Assembly (NCBI GenBank): GCA_963575745.1
Contig: CAUYUJ010008635.1
Span: 119,501-183,500 of the forward strand
DNA length: 64,000 nt
Direction: 5' to 3'
Origin: Prorocentrum cordatum
Taxonomy: Eukaryota; Sar; Dinophyceae; Prorocentrales; Prorocentraceae
Below the pieces are notes generated by a model, which saw only the letters and a program-made list of their open reading frames with translations, did not search any database and was not told the origin of the DNA. Below are positions 19,530 to 28,584 of the stretch, piece by piece (the stretch's first letter is position 1; each line of letters starts with the position of its first letter). Position numbers and translations under genes: made by a program.

Positions 19530-19925
19530 TCAATTACGCTTAGACAGATCCCGTAAACGTGCAACAATCTCCTCCTCCTCCTCCGATGTTGTCCCATCGA
19601 GCCGACGCCGAAGCCGAAGTCGCTCAGCTAGAAGTTCCTCGCGTGCCTGGCGAACGCTCTGGCGTGAATCGCTCGCAAACGCAGCCTCAGTGAATCTCTG
19701 CTGGCCAACCTCGATGAGAATTGCATTCGTGCGATCGAAGAAAGAATCAGCCGTCGCCGAGTTCAGATCCTCTTCCAGAGAGACACCCTCAGCTTGAAGC
19801 CGACGCTCTAAGGCTTCCAGAAAGTCACGACGACGAGCCCCGCCCCGAACACATCTCATGATCAGGTCGAAGTTCCAGAGCGGTCTCTTCGCTTGTGCCT
19901 CCTCAGAGCCAGCAGGCGCCAGCAC
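19530..19925 (-). pseudogene. LINE-B linker between endonuclease and RT
   Basis: 131 residues, charged and helical (ERRLQAEGVSLEEDLNSATA; EELLAERLRLRRRLDG), ending at a TGA at 19530-19532. The same frame continues after the TGA as ARRRRREFQEHWRARRLAEA into the RT part, so the stop is the only interruption. A Trp codon changed to TGA is the simplest reading. The endonuclease lies upstream in another frame (shift near 19930). Confidence 0.65.
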
Positions 19926-20752
19926 ATGCGCACCACTAAATGATCACATGGCTTAGCTTCTGGAATGCTCTGAAGATCTCGACTGAGCCCTCGCAGAGGC
20001 CCCGCAGCCTTCAACGCTTGCACCAGGGGTCGGGGCAGACAGACGTAGTCGATCCTCGACGCGTGACCCGTTGGCGAGTAGAAGGTGGGCGCATACCCCC
20101 GGGAGGCATGGGCCGCCTGTAGATCATGCGCAGCCAGAACGAGACCCACCAAAGCACCAGCATAATGGGCCTGCGACGCCGTCCCACTGGGCACCACATC
20201 CAAATCATCATAAGCCCATCTGCCACTGTCATCTCGGATACGGCCTAACCCATCATTGAGATCACAACAGAAAATTTGCGTCGTTCTCGACGGCAGTGAA
20301 GCAAGACAGGTCGCAATCCACTCCGCCGGGCGATCACGCGTGGCACGGTGGCAATCCTGTGCCGCAAGCTCGCGAGGCCGCGGCGGGAAGTTGGCAGCAA
20401 CCACAGTCACATCTAGTACGCCATTCTTCGCACGAGTGAGGAAGCCGCGTCCTCGAATAGATTCAGGAGCAGGCTTGACCTGAACGATGTGCTTAGCCTT
20501 GACCTTCCTGCCCCAAATGATGCTGCATCTGCGCGCGTTGGTCACGTACGGCGACGTCACGTGGCCAGCCTCGATGCACGACCTCTGGATGTTCTGCTTC
20601 TCGCCAGCGTTGATCATCGGCCTCCTGACTGTCGTGCATGTAGTTGCTTTCTGCTTGGTTCCGATGACTGCGACAGCTTCGTCGAGCAATGTCCTCCACC
20701 CTGTCAAGCGTGTTGGCAGATAGGGGATTGTAGCTCCCAGCTCTGAGATCAA
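19862..20752 (-). pseudogene. LINE-B AP-like endonuclease
   Basis: A 296-residue minus frame. The endonuclease signature is visible as GRGFLTRAKNGVLDVTVVAANFPPR, IFCCDLNDGLG (about 20272-20246, equivalent to GDFN), SPTGHASRIDYVCLPR (the D-Y strand) and PCDHLVVRM (the C-terminal D-H). In the APE-like family, GDxN, the D of IDY and the final D-H make up the catalytic site. Here Cys replaces the Gly of GDFN (CDLN). The N-terminal part with the catalytic Glu was not identified. The product would nick DNA to prime reverse transcription. The domain ends in a frameshift into the linker. Confidence 0.75.
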
Positions 20753-21108
20753 ACATCCCCAGTCGGCACAGCAGCCAGCAGCGGAGAAACATCAACCATT
20801 CCACGTGATATGGGGTAAAAGTAAGTGTAGCTACATTATCAGATGCGCCCCGCGGCTGCGCACCTGTGCCCAGGGGCTGGGAAAGGAAGAGGAGGAGGAG
20901 GCGGGGGGAGGAGGCGGGCGTCGACTGGAGAGCGTCCCTAGGCAATGGACGCCCGCAAGCTGAGGCTAGTGCTGCCGCCGTGGGCAGCAGCGGACATCGG
21001 CCGAGACCACGGGAACCCGTCGTTGTCGACGCCGAGGCCATCAATTAACCGGAGTCGTCAAAACTCCCATCCGCCGCCCGATCCACCCGAGCCTCCGCCC
21101 TCCCGAGA
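20753..21108. other. Spacer between LINE-B and LINE-C
   Basis: Includes a short GGA tract at 20880-20917. The rest is GC-rich with no recognised feature; it could hold the 5' part of LINE-B (ORF1 not identified). Confidence 0.35.
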
Positions 21109-21400
21109 TCAGCCTCCTCCGTTCGGAGGGGCGTAGACGGCAGGCCAGGCCCAGGGTCGGTCGAGGCGGCGCCAATCTCGGACAGGACTTTGCCCGTGGT
21201 TGGATGTGCAACCTTGGCAAACTTGCGTAGCTGCTTGTCTCGGGTCGAGGGGGCAGTTGACGGCCCCTTGCAAGGGGCCTTCAAAGTGCGCTCGACCCCA
21301 TGCGGCAGCACGAGGAAACCAACGCACCCCGCACAACTAATACATCGGCCTGTCCTCTGGGCCGAATGTCCGCGCTCATGAAGAGAACGGATGGCTTCGG
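21109..21400 (-). pseudogene. LINE-C C-terminal zinc finger
   Basis: On minus, near 21380-21190, one frame reads HERGHSAQRTGRCISCAGC, then RTLKAPCKGPS, then LRKFAKVAHPTTGKVLSEIG. This is the C-x2-C ... LK-x-PC layout followed by 'L-x-x-x-x-x-x-HP-x-TG', the same module as at the end of LINE-A. It follows RNase H as expected. A G-run at about 21423-21437 lies just upstream and may mark a frameshift. Confidence 0.55.
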
Positions 21401-21628
21401 CCCCCTCCTCGCCAGTCGGGCCCCCGGGGGGGGGGGCGGATGCGCGCCGGCAGCCGCAGGCGCTTGGTCTGCCTTCGCCAGCGCCTCGGCATTCAACGGC
21501 CTAGCGTTAGTCCCGCAGGAACGGAGCCAATCTTGGCCTTTTAAAGCTGTGATCGCCGTGGGCCGACAAAACTTGGATGGGCCATGGCACAGATGATTTA
21601 ATGTGCTGGTCGCCCAGGCTCCTGCAAA

Positions 21629-22243
21629 TCACGCAACGCATCGCACTTCACTCGTGACCTCATTCTGCGCGAGGGAGTGTCCGTGCAAGGTGAGCCGCGG
21701 CAACAGAGGGTCGTTGTAGGGATCAGAGAACGACGGCGCGTCAGTCCATCTCTTCAGCTGGATGACTCTGGCAGCAGCCCAAGATATGTACTCAACAGTC
21801 GCCTGGCGAAACTTAAGCTCACCCGCTACTGCCTCCACGAACGCACGGGCAACCACGACGCGCGTCGATGCCATCTTCGCAAACAGGTCAGCCCAAGGCT
21901 TGCCAATCCAAGCGACAGGGCCAAGCCCTCGCTCCAAGACTTCCTCGAACTTCAGGTGCGCAGGAGTCCGCGCAAAGGAAACAGAGGGTGCCTCAGTGGG
22001 CCGCGCCCTGGCTGTCTCAAAAAACAGCTCGCCATATCGCAGCGTACTCCTTGAAACCGCAAGCATTCTCAGGGCCCCACGCTTGTCCTTCTTGGACCAG
22101 AGACAGCGGGTCCGAAACAAGCGCTTCCAAGGATAGGTTTCGCCGAAAGGCATGGAGCAGCGCGGTTCTCCCCGCGCGCCCCGCGGTTTAGACGGCGCCC
22201 CCCAACGATCCAAAAACGGCCCGAACAGGAAGCAGCTGCGCAC
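21629..22243 (-). pseudogene. LINE-C RNase H domain, C-terminal part
   Basis: A 204-residue minus frame. GPVAWIGKPWADLFAKMAS matches the GN-x-x-AD-x-x-A block holding the last catalytic Asp of RNase H, but the usual Asn is Lys (IGKPWAD). Upstream the frame has KRGALRMLAVSRSTLRYGEL without a clear DGS motif, so the first catalytic residues were lost or lie in another frame. A downstream helix (FVEAVAGELKFRQATVEYIS) parallels the 55.55-55.75 kb relic residue for residue in spacing. The piece sits between the finger and the C-terminal finger, as in LINE-A. Confidence 0.6.
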
Positions 22244-22420
22244 TCAAGTGAACTATGGGCCACCCAGCCCTGCGAACCTCTGGAACAGCAAGGGCCAGGG
22301 AGCTTCCACCCCTGATAACAGCGCCCCCGCCCCCCCCCCCCCCGCCCGCGCCCCGTCGACGCCCCCCCGCTCCAAGACCTCCGAACTCTCTCAGGCGGGG
22401 ATGGGAGCCGAACGGAAAGC

Positions 22421-22828
22421 TTAGGCAGCCCATCGCTGAGGCTTAGGGTGTCGCAGCAAGGATCTGAAAGGGGGGCGCTGTCCAGTTGCTCGCAGAGCAT
22501 CCCGATGCGAAGCGTGACTGCCAGACAAAAATTCAGCGGCAGTCAGCAACTCGCTCTCGCTGGGCTGCATGAGAGCAGGATAGTCACGCAACATGTGGCC
22601 GAGAGATATATCTTTCGACCCGCAGGCAGAGCATTGGGGGCCCATCTGTTCCCCCCGCGCGGCTTGGCGGGCAGGCGTGGGATATCGATCCGCCCGCGGC
22701 CCGCGAAGTGCGCCCATCGGCGCCGCCTTCAGATCACGAGGTCCAACTCGCGCGGCCCGCTCCCATGCGTCATGCGTGGCCTCATGAGTGGGCCAGTGGT
22801 GCGTCAGCTTCTGATTTTGACCTGCCAT
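22421..22828 (-). pseudogene. LINE-C zinc finger between RT and RNase H
   Basis: The minus frame includes TPARQAARGEQMGPQCSACG then SLGHMLRDYPAL. The C-x2-C followed by an H-x-x-x-x-[DC] segment is the zinc finger that follows RT in these LINEs (compare CDDGYPKC ... HRLYEC in LINE-A). The last Cys is replaced by Asp here (LRDY for LYEC). The N-terminal part (HHWPTHEATHDAWERAARVG) is the usual basic linker. Confidence 0.5.
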
Positions 22829-23333
22829 CTTTTGACCGCGCCCTCCAGAGAAACCTTCGCATCAGCTGGTGCCGCGCGTCGTAGATCGCGCACTTCACCG
22901 AGGTCGCTGCGCCAATGTTGCGGAGAAACAAAAAAAACCAACTGATCCTCTGCTGCGTAAGGTATGCAGCACCAAGTGGGCCTCTCACCCCTGCCCAGGT
23001 AAGGCCCTTGTCACTAATGCGAGTGCTCAAAGCCTCCCAAGAGTGGCGCAGCTCGCTCAGAGAAGCTCGTGCGCCCCACGCGTTGCAGTGCTACCTGCGC
23101 AACAGGGACGTCGTCGCATCAAATATTGGGTCGTGATGTATCTGCCATTGGCAATATAGATAGGCCGTCTTATGCGCCCTTGGAGGTGCTCCCACCGCTG
23201 TCGCTGCCACAGAGCGCGCCGTAGTCAAATCACTGTCACTCATCCCAGATACCCCAGCACTGTGAGCTACGGCAGGCTGAGCGCCTGCCCTCCTCAATAC
23301 CGAGGCCTGCCGCCCCGCCGCCTTCTGAAACAT
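22782..23333 (-). pseudogene. LINE-C RT thumb region, broken
   Basis: Two overlapping minus frames. The first has SAGVSGMSDSDLTTARSVAA, matching the 'GVSD-x-x-L-x-x-x-R' stretch after RT in dinoflagellate LINEs. The second has a Trp-rich segment (RISWFFLFLRNIGAA) near the end of this region. Collinear with motif C and the finger on either side, so it is assigned by position plus the GMSDSDL block. Confidence 0.45.
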
Positions 23334-23667
23334 CAGCAGCCGATTTCGCCGCCGCTGTTGATCCCGGGGGTCGCATGGCCATGGTCTCGCGGCCTAGAAT
23401 GCGCATCCAGCCGATCAGCCGATGCTTGGAACCCTTGACAGCCCGCTTAGTAGAATGCGTGCCGACCACAAAGCCAGACTTCTTGTCGTTGAAGCAGGGC
23501 CCTAGAATGCGCGAATCTTTCTGAAACAATATCACAGCCAACTGCAAGGCCTTCACGCCAGTAGAGTCAGACCCAGCATGCTGCACCGAAACATCATCCA
23601 CCGACGCGCGTGGTACAATGTGACCGTGGACTTCTCTCCATCGAAGGATCGCCCGCAAGGTGATCAC
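23236..23667 (-). pseudogene. LINE-C RT motif C segment
   Basis: A 143-residue minus frame with PRASVDDVSVQHAGSD. This is RT motif C, with Ser where Tyr is usual (SVDD for YVDD; Asp pair at about 23594-23602). It continues ALQLAVILFQKDSRILGPCF, then SKHRLIGWMRILGRE, resembling the 'K-x-x-LG' strand. The Tyr change, if real, would weaken polymerase activity. The frame breaks upstream before motif A. Confidence 0.65.
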
Positions 23668-23733
23668 CTCGCGCGCGCGAGCCGCATGCGTGCAACCTGC
23701 CAGTATGCCCTGGTCAACCTGTAGCGGTTCCGG

Positions 23734-24111
23734 TTAGGTACCATACTCCTTCAGACGACGCGGGGGGCGTTGCATCCGCAGCAACATGCACGTCGTCCTG
23801 GGCTGGTTGCCAAGAGCGATGCCCTCCCTGAACAAAGGCGACGGCCTCACCAGATCAAAGGCCTTGGTGAGGTTGAGCAGGACCACAACACTAAAGTGGC
23901 CTCTCAGCACAGCCATCTCCGAAGCCAAGTTGTGCGCAAACGCGCTGTCAGACGAGGTATACCGCGATCGGCTGCCCCAGACATACTCACATCGATGATA
24001 TTGCTCCGGTTGTCGAGAGATGAATCGTTTATGCCGTCCCCAAGCTCTCTGAAATGCGTGGGCGACCGCACTCAACCCGCGTCCTCCGCCAGCCTTCGGG
24101 ATGCGGCGCAT
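23734..24111 (-). pseudogene. LINE-C RT motif A segment
   Basis: The minus frame has RRIPKAGGGRGLSAVAHAFQ (the RPI-x-L-x-x-x-x-R block), AWGRHKRFISRQPE, and VVVLLNLTKAFDLVRP. The last is motif A, D-L-T-K-A-F, but with Asn in place of the first catalytic Asp, so this copy is very likely inactive. A segment QPRTTCMLLRMQRPPRRLKEYG follows. Neighbouring pieces in other frames carry the rest of the RT. Confidence 0.65.
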
Positions 24112-24127
24112 CGCGGGCCATGGTCTG

Positions 24128-24755
24128 TCAGCTGGTCAACCGAATAGCCCCTCGCAGGAAACAAAGAACTGAATCATCATGCCGAGCGTCTCGTCGGATC
24201 TGTGCCACAAAATTCGCGGGCGCAGGGTTCGGGGCCCCGTTGACGCGCCTGGGAAAGGCAAGCAGCACCCGTCGCAAGGTCGGTGCGTCCGCCGCTGGCA
24301 AGAGCGGCAGCCAGTTCGCAGCCTCCGCAAGCGGTTCCACAAATGGGCATCCATGCCGCGCCCAAACCATCCGCCTTCCATCCATATCTTCGTTGGCCAG
24401 AACAGTCGGTCGCATGCCCGGTGGGTCTCGCGTGAACGGGGCCACCTGGCCCAGGGGCTGAACCGTAGAGACTCGATAAGCAACTGACTCGATGAGCAAC
24501 TGACGCCCTCTCCTGAAAGGCAATTCGCTGAAACTTCATCCAAGCCTGATCGGCCACCTTCTGGCCGCTCTTACGCATGGCAGTGGCCTCGCGCCCGACC
24601 TGTTCCACCAGCGATTGAAAGGCGGGCGCCGCCAACACCTCCAGCCCCGACGCAAATAAAGACTGCGACTGCGTAGGGAGGTAGCTCAGCACCGCGCGGC
24701 TGCGCCTGACATTCGCAAGAAACCCGCTGGCCCCATGGACAGCCTGGAGGGGCAC
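24128..24755 (-). pseudogene. LINE-C RT N-terminal region
   Basis: Overlapping minus frames. One carries SLFASGLEVLAAPAFQSLVE and DQAWMKFQRIAFQERASVAH, a helical linker like the one ahead of RT in this LINE group. Another carries PAADAPTLRRVLLAFPRRVN and NGAPNPAPANFVAQI. No catalytic motifs are expected here; assignment rests on position between the endonuclease and motif A and on partial likeness. Confidence 0.45.
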
Positions 24756-24761
24756 GGCACA

Positions 24762-25025
24762 CTATTGCGGCTCAGTCGCACACAGCACATTGGAAGACTG
24801 CAAACGATACGCCAGCGTGCGTAACCGATGGCGCTCCCCCTGCAGGTGCATCATCCATCGTGGCGCCATCTTCCAGGCCAGAGTCTGTGGCTGCTTGTGC
24901 GTTCGCCTCAGCGGGGCTTGCCACTTGAGTTCTCCATGTGGAGCGAGGAGACCCAGCGCGTCCATAATGCCGTGATGCGCTGGCCCCAACTTGATCATAT
25001 CAGTTGGCCAACTCCCGCTCGACAC
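24762..25025 (-). pseudogene. LINE-C linker after the endonuclease
   Basis: An 87-residue minus frame, basic and helical (QTLAWKMAPRWMMHLQGERH; RLRTLAYRLQSSN). It continues the element between endonuclease and RT. The stop at 24762 separates it from the next frame. Confidence 0.45.
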
Positions 25026-25785
25026 CGCCCGTGAGGGATTCCATGCACGCAGCGAGTCCCTGCGTGTCGGTTACATATGCAAACAGCTGGGAGTTCCATT
25101 CACAAGGATACCGCGACCAACCAGGTGGCGCCGTCAGATTCAACTCCTTAGGCAAGTCGGGGACCTGCCTCCAGATCTGTACGTCCTGCGCCATCATCCG
25201 TAAGTGATCTGGACAATGTGGGGGCAAGGTCGAGCCCTCATCGACGTGCACCTGCGTGGCAAGTCTGGATGCCAAATTTCTCGACACAGCGAAATAGTCG
25301 AGCACAGTGCCCGGCGTGGCCTGCCGACGCGTAGGAGTGTCCGGGAAGAGAGGAATGGCAGAATCGGCAGCGGCCCACCCCATGTTACATCGGGCAGCGG
25401 GCTCATTGTTCCAGTTAAACTTCGCCAGCAGCTGAACCATTGCCCACGAATAAGCCGTGGTTGTTGGGCCCATGCCATCCGTGGTCTCCAGATACACACT
25501 GCCAGCAGTAAAACCTCCAGGTGTTCCCCAGTGAACATGAGCAAACAACGACCTTCTTGGAACAACAACCTCCATCTCAGACAGATCTGGAGCCGAGATC
25601 ATGAGATCAGCGCATGCAACTATAACCACACCTGTGGCCCGCGGGGTGGCGGCGCGGCCGGACTCGCATGCGCCAGTGGGCACCGCAGCAGGGGTCCAAC
25701 TGGCTGGCCCTCGCTCCCCAAGGGGTTTGTCGGGCCTCGGGGTCTTCTGCTGGCTCGCGTCACCGACGGAGGTGCTGCGGTCCAT
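25000..25785 (-). pseudogene. LINE-C AP-like endonuclease
   Basis: The minus frame reads TGVVIVACADLMISAPDLSE, VVVPRRSLFAHVHWGTPGG, TAGSVYLETTDGMG, LLAKFNWNNEPAARCNMGW and PGTVLDYFAVSRNLASRLAT, then HCPDHLRMM. These are the successive strands of an endonuclease/exonuclease/phosphatase domain ('D-Y-F-x-V-S' and the final 'DH'). The GDFN box is decayed (KFNWN). The upstream part of this frame runs through the TCC tract at 25785-26030 and is spurious. The catalytic Glu strand was not seen. Confidence 0.7.
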
Positions 25786-26030
25786 CTCCTCCTCCTCCTC
25801 CTCCTCCTCCGCCGCCTCCTCCTCTTCCTCCCTCCTCCTCCTCCTCCTCCTCCGCCGCCTCCTCCTCCTCCTCCTCCTCCTCCCGCCTCCTCCTCCTCGT
25901 CCCCTCCTCCGCCTCCTCCTCCTCCTCCTCCTCCTCCCCCTCCTCCTCCTCCTCCTCCTCCTCCTCCTCCCCTTCCTCCTCCTCCTCCTCCTCCTCGTCC
26001 TCCTCCTCTTCCTCCTCCTCCTTTCCGGCT
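25786..26030 (+). repeat. TCC polypyrimidine tract
   Basis: Nearly pure (TCC)n with CGC, CCC and TTC interruptions; bounds the 5' side of LINE-C. Confidence 0.9.
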
Positions 26031-26344
26031 CCCTGTGGCAAAGTGGGACGCGTACTGATATGCCATCACTGTGCCTCTTTTGGAGGGGCACGTCCGACCC
26101 GAAGACATAGCACAAACATCTTATGATGTATCGTCTCCCGAGCGGTGTGGCCGTGCAGCGCCCGCCACGGCACTTCTGCCAGAAGATTGACGAACGTGCT
26201 TGGCCGGGGGCGAGAAAACTTCGACTGTGCAAGCTGCTTCTGGTAATCAGATGCAGATCAGACCCTGCCATGGTCGTCCGCGCGAGCTTCGGTGCGGTGG
26301 ATGGCGCCGGCTTGCCCAGAGTGCGGCCCAAACAAAGACTGAAA
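26031..26344. other. Unassigned region
   Basis: Unique-looking sequence between two simple repeats. No recognised motif on either strand. Confidence 0.3.
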
Positions 26345-26495
26345 TTTCAGGAGGAGGAGGCGGAGGAGGAGGGCGACAACAACAAAGGAGGAGGAGGAGG
26401 AGGCGGAGGAAGAGGAGGAGGAGGAGGAGGCGGAGGAGGAGGAGGAGGAGGAGGAGGAGGCGGAGGAGGAGGCGGAGGAGGAGGAGGAGGAGGGC
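26345..26495 (+). repeat. GGA polypurine tract
   Basis: (GGA)n with CGG interruptions; no coding. Confidence 0.9.
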
Positions 26496-27570
26496 CTGGT
26501 GCATGTTGGCTGGCAGCCCCTCCAGGTCGCCAGCCTCGCCTCGAGTGCAGGCAAACAGCCCTCCGACCCCAGGATTGAAATCGAGGAGGGCTCGACGACT
26601 CTCAACGGGCGGGCGAAGACCTCGACGGAATTCTCCGCCGCGCTCGCTGCAGCCTTGCCGCAGCGCGGCGCCCCCCCGGCCCCAACGGCGGGCGATCGAA
26701 CAGGTGCTTTTTAGTTTTTGTCGCTTCTGATGGGATCTTACCTTATTCCAGCCTCAAGGCCACTCCAAGATGGCCCAAGAAGCTCAAACTCGGCACAAGA
26801 GGGCTCGACGCGCGCCTGAGAGCAACCCAAGAGCGCCCCACTAAAGCCTCGAGACACGACTGCTGCGGCTTGAGCAGGGCGACGCTGATCATCCCTCCCC
26901 CTTTGATCGACGTCCTCTAATATTGCCCCCACATGGACCCCAAGAAGGCCTCCAAGATGACCCGTTTGCCACGACTTGATGCTGCTGCTGAATGTGCTTG
27001 TTCTCTCGAGCCACCGCATGTCTTTGCACCTCGACGCGTCCCACGCGTTGATGTCGCCATGTGTTGCTTCGCCGCAGCCTTGGCAGTCGAGATCTAAACG
27101 CGCCCGCGGTCCCTCCGATGAGTTGCGCCTGCAGCGACAAGCTTTTGGCCGAGCCTGCGAAGCCGAATCAACCAACAATGCCAACACTCCCAATACCTCA
27201 AGTTCCAGTCATCCGTGCCAATCTGGGCGGCGCGCCTGGGAGGGGGAAGTGAGAAGGAGCGGGCCTTCTCAGAAGGCTCGGAAGTCCCCTGGGCTTTCCG
27301 AGAAGATTTTTGAGCCTTCCCCCAAGACAAAGACACCTTCGTGGAAGGCGCGACGGCTTCGGAGAAGTCCCGCCGCCTTCCGAGATGGCCTTCTCCTTCT
27401 CAATTCCCCCCCTCGCTCGCCGCCGAATCATATCCGGGCAGATCCTGGCAGCTCCAGGGAACTCCAGGTGGATCCAATGGGGATCCCCAGGGTATGTCTG
27501 GCGCAGCTCGTGGCCGCTGTGACGCTCCTGGCTTGGGGGCAGGGCCGTGGGGTACTCAGCGAGCTGCTCC
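26496..27570. other. Unassigned region
   Basis: GC-rich. Short inverted motifs built from CCTTC and GAAGG occur at 27240-27390. Open frames on both strands have no recognised domain. Confidence 0.3.
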
Positions 27571-27572
27571 CC

Positions 27573-27656
27573 GGGAGGAGGAGGAGGAGGAGGAGGAGGA
27601 GGAGGAGGAGGAGGAGGAGGAGGAGGAGGAGGAGGAGGACGAGGAGGAGGAGGAGG
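27573..27656 (+). repeat. GGA tract
   Basis: Almost pure (GGA)n of about 80 bp. Confidence 0.9.
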
Positions 27657-28584
27657 CTCGCTCGCCGCCGAGCCCAACACCCCCAATGCCAGCCGCCCAG
27701 GCCGGTCGGAACCGGTGCGAAGGGCACCGTGCTCTGCGTGCCGCGGCGCCACTGGGCACTCCACGCGCGCCAACCCGACTCGCCCCCGTGACGAGGGCGA
27801 AATGGCGGTGGTGAGAGCTGTCGTGCTCCGGGCACTGACGCCGAGCAGACGAACGCATGCAGATCCTGGGGCACGCAACGCCTGGTCAGAGAGTCCAACG
27901 TAGTGATGTTGACATAAAATCAAGAAAACCAGGGGGGGATGAAAGCGCCAAGATTGTGTAAGGCACATGTCCCATCAGCGTGGCCGATATTCGGTCCACA
28001 GAGGCCGGTGAACGTCACCCACGGGGCTGGGCAACGGAGGCAAGAGCTTGCAGCGCCCCATGGACTCGGACACGGGAAGGGACGCGCAGGAGGAGGAGGG
28101 CGAGGACGAGGACGCGGAGGGCGGTTGCCAACGGCGGCTCGCACACGCTTTGATCCCTGGCTGGACACCGAGATCAAAAGGGCAGGGAGAAGGGATGCGA
28201 CGGATGCAGAGCCAGGGGAGGAAGATGACGAGGAGGACTGGACAGCAACCGAAAGAAGACTGCTCCGAGGATGGGCTGGCAAAAGCCAAGCAACTAGGCA
28301 GCTCGGGAGCGTCTAGACCCCACCAGGGTGTGTCAGGTGTACTCGCACTGAGGTTTCACGCGAGAATGTGCCAACAATAATGCAGCAGTTGCAAATACGA
28401 AAACGTCAGGGCCTGGATAATTCCATATTCGCCACATTCAAGGAACATACTGATACTGAATTTGTATCATCGCCTGCTACTCCTTCGTACGACGAACTCT
28501 ATCACATGTGATTAACAACAATCGCTAGTGGATGCATAGTCAGAAACCGTCGGAGTCTGCGTAGTTCAATGTTCATCACACACA
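27657..28584. other. Unassigned region before the 322 bp satellite
   Basis: The first half is GC-rich; 28360-28584 is AT-richer and leads into the satellite. A short + frame near 27939-28316 has no known motif. Confidence 0.3.

Larger units (their letters stand above)
16330..20752 (-). mobile_element. LINE-B: degenerate non-LTR retrotransposon without RNase H
   Basis: Reading on minus: endonuclease (20752-19862), linker (19925-19530), RT N-terminal part (19529-18792), RT palm and thumb (18820-17617), Cys/His finger region (17723-17100) and a helical C-terminal domain (17083-16364). The pieces are collinear but lie in different frames, with a TGA at 19530, a 29 bp tandem duplication at 18792-18849 and frameshifts near 19930, 17650 and 17080. 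No RNase H motifs appear, so this is a different lineage from LINE-A and LINE-C. Confidence 0.8.
21109..25785 (-). mobile_element. LINE-C: degenerate RNase H LINE
   Basis: Reading on minus: endonuclease (25785-25000), linker (25025-24762), RT N-terminal part (24755-24128), motif A (24111-23734), motif C (23667-23236), thumb (23333-22782), zinc finger (22828-22421), RNase H (22243-21629) and C-terminal finger (21400-21109). Each is collinear with LINE-A's order but split by frameshifts and stops. Start and end are approximate; a TCC tract bounds the 5' side. Confidence 0.75.
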
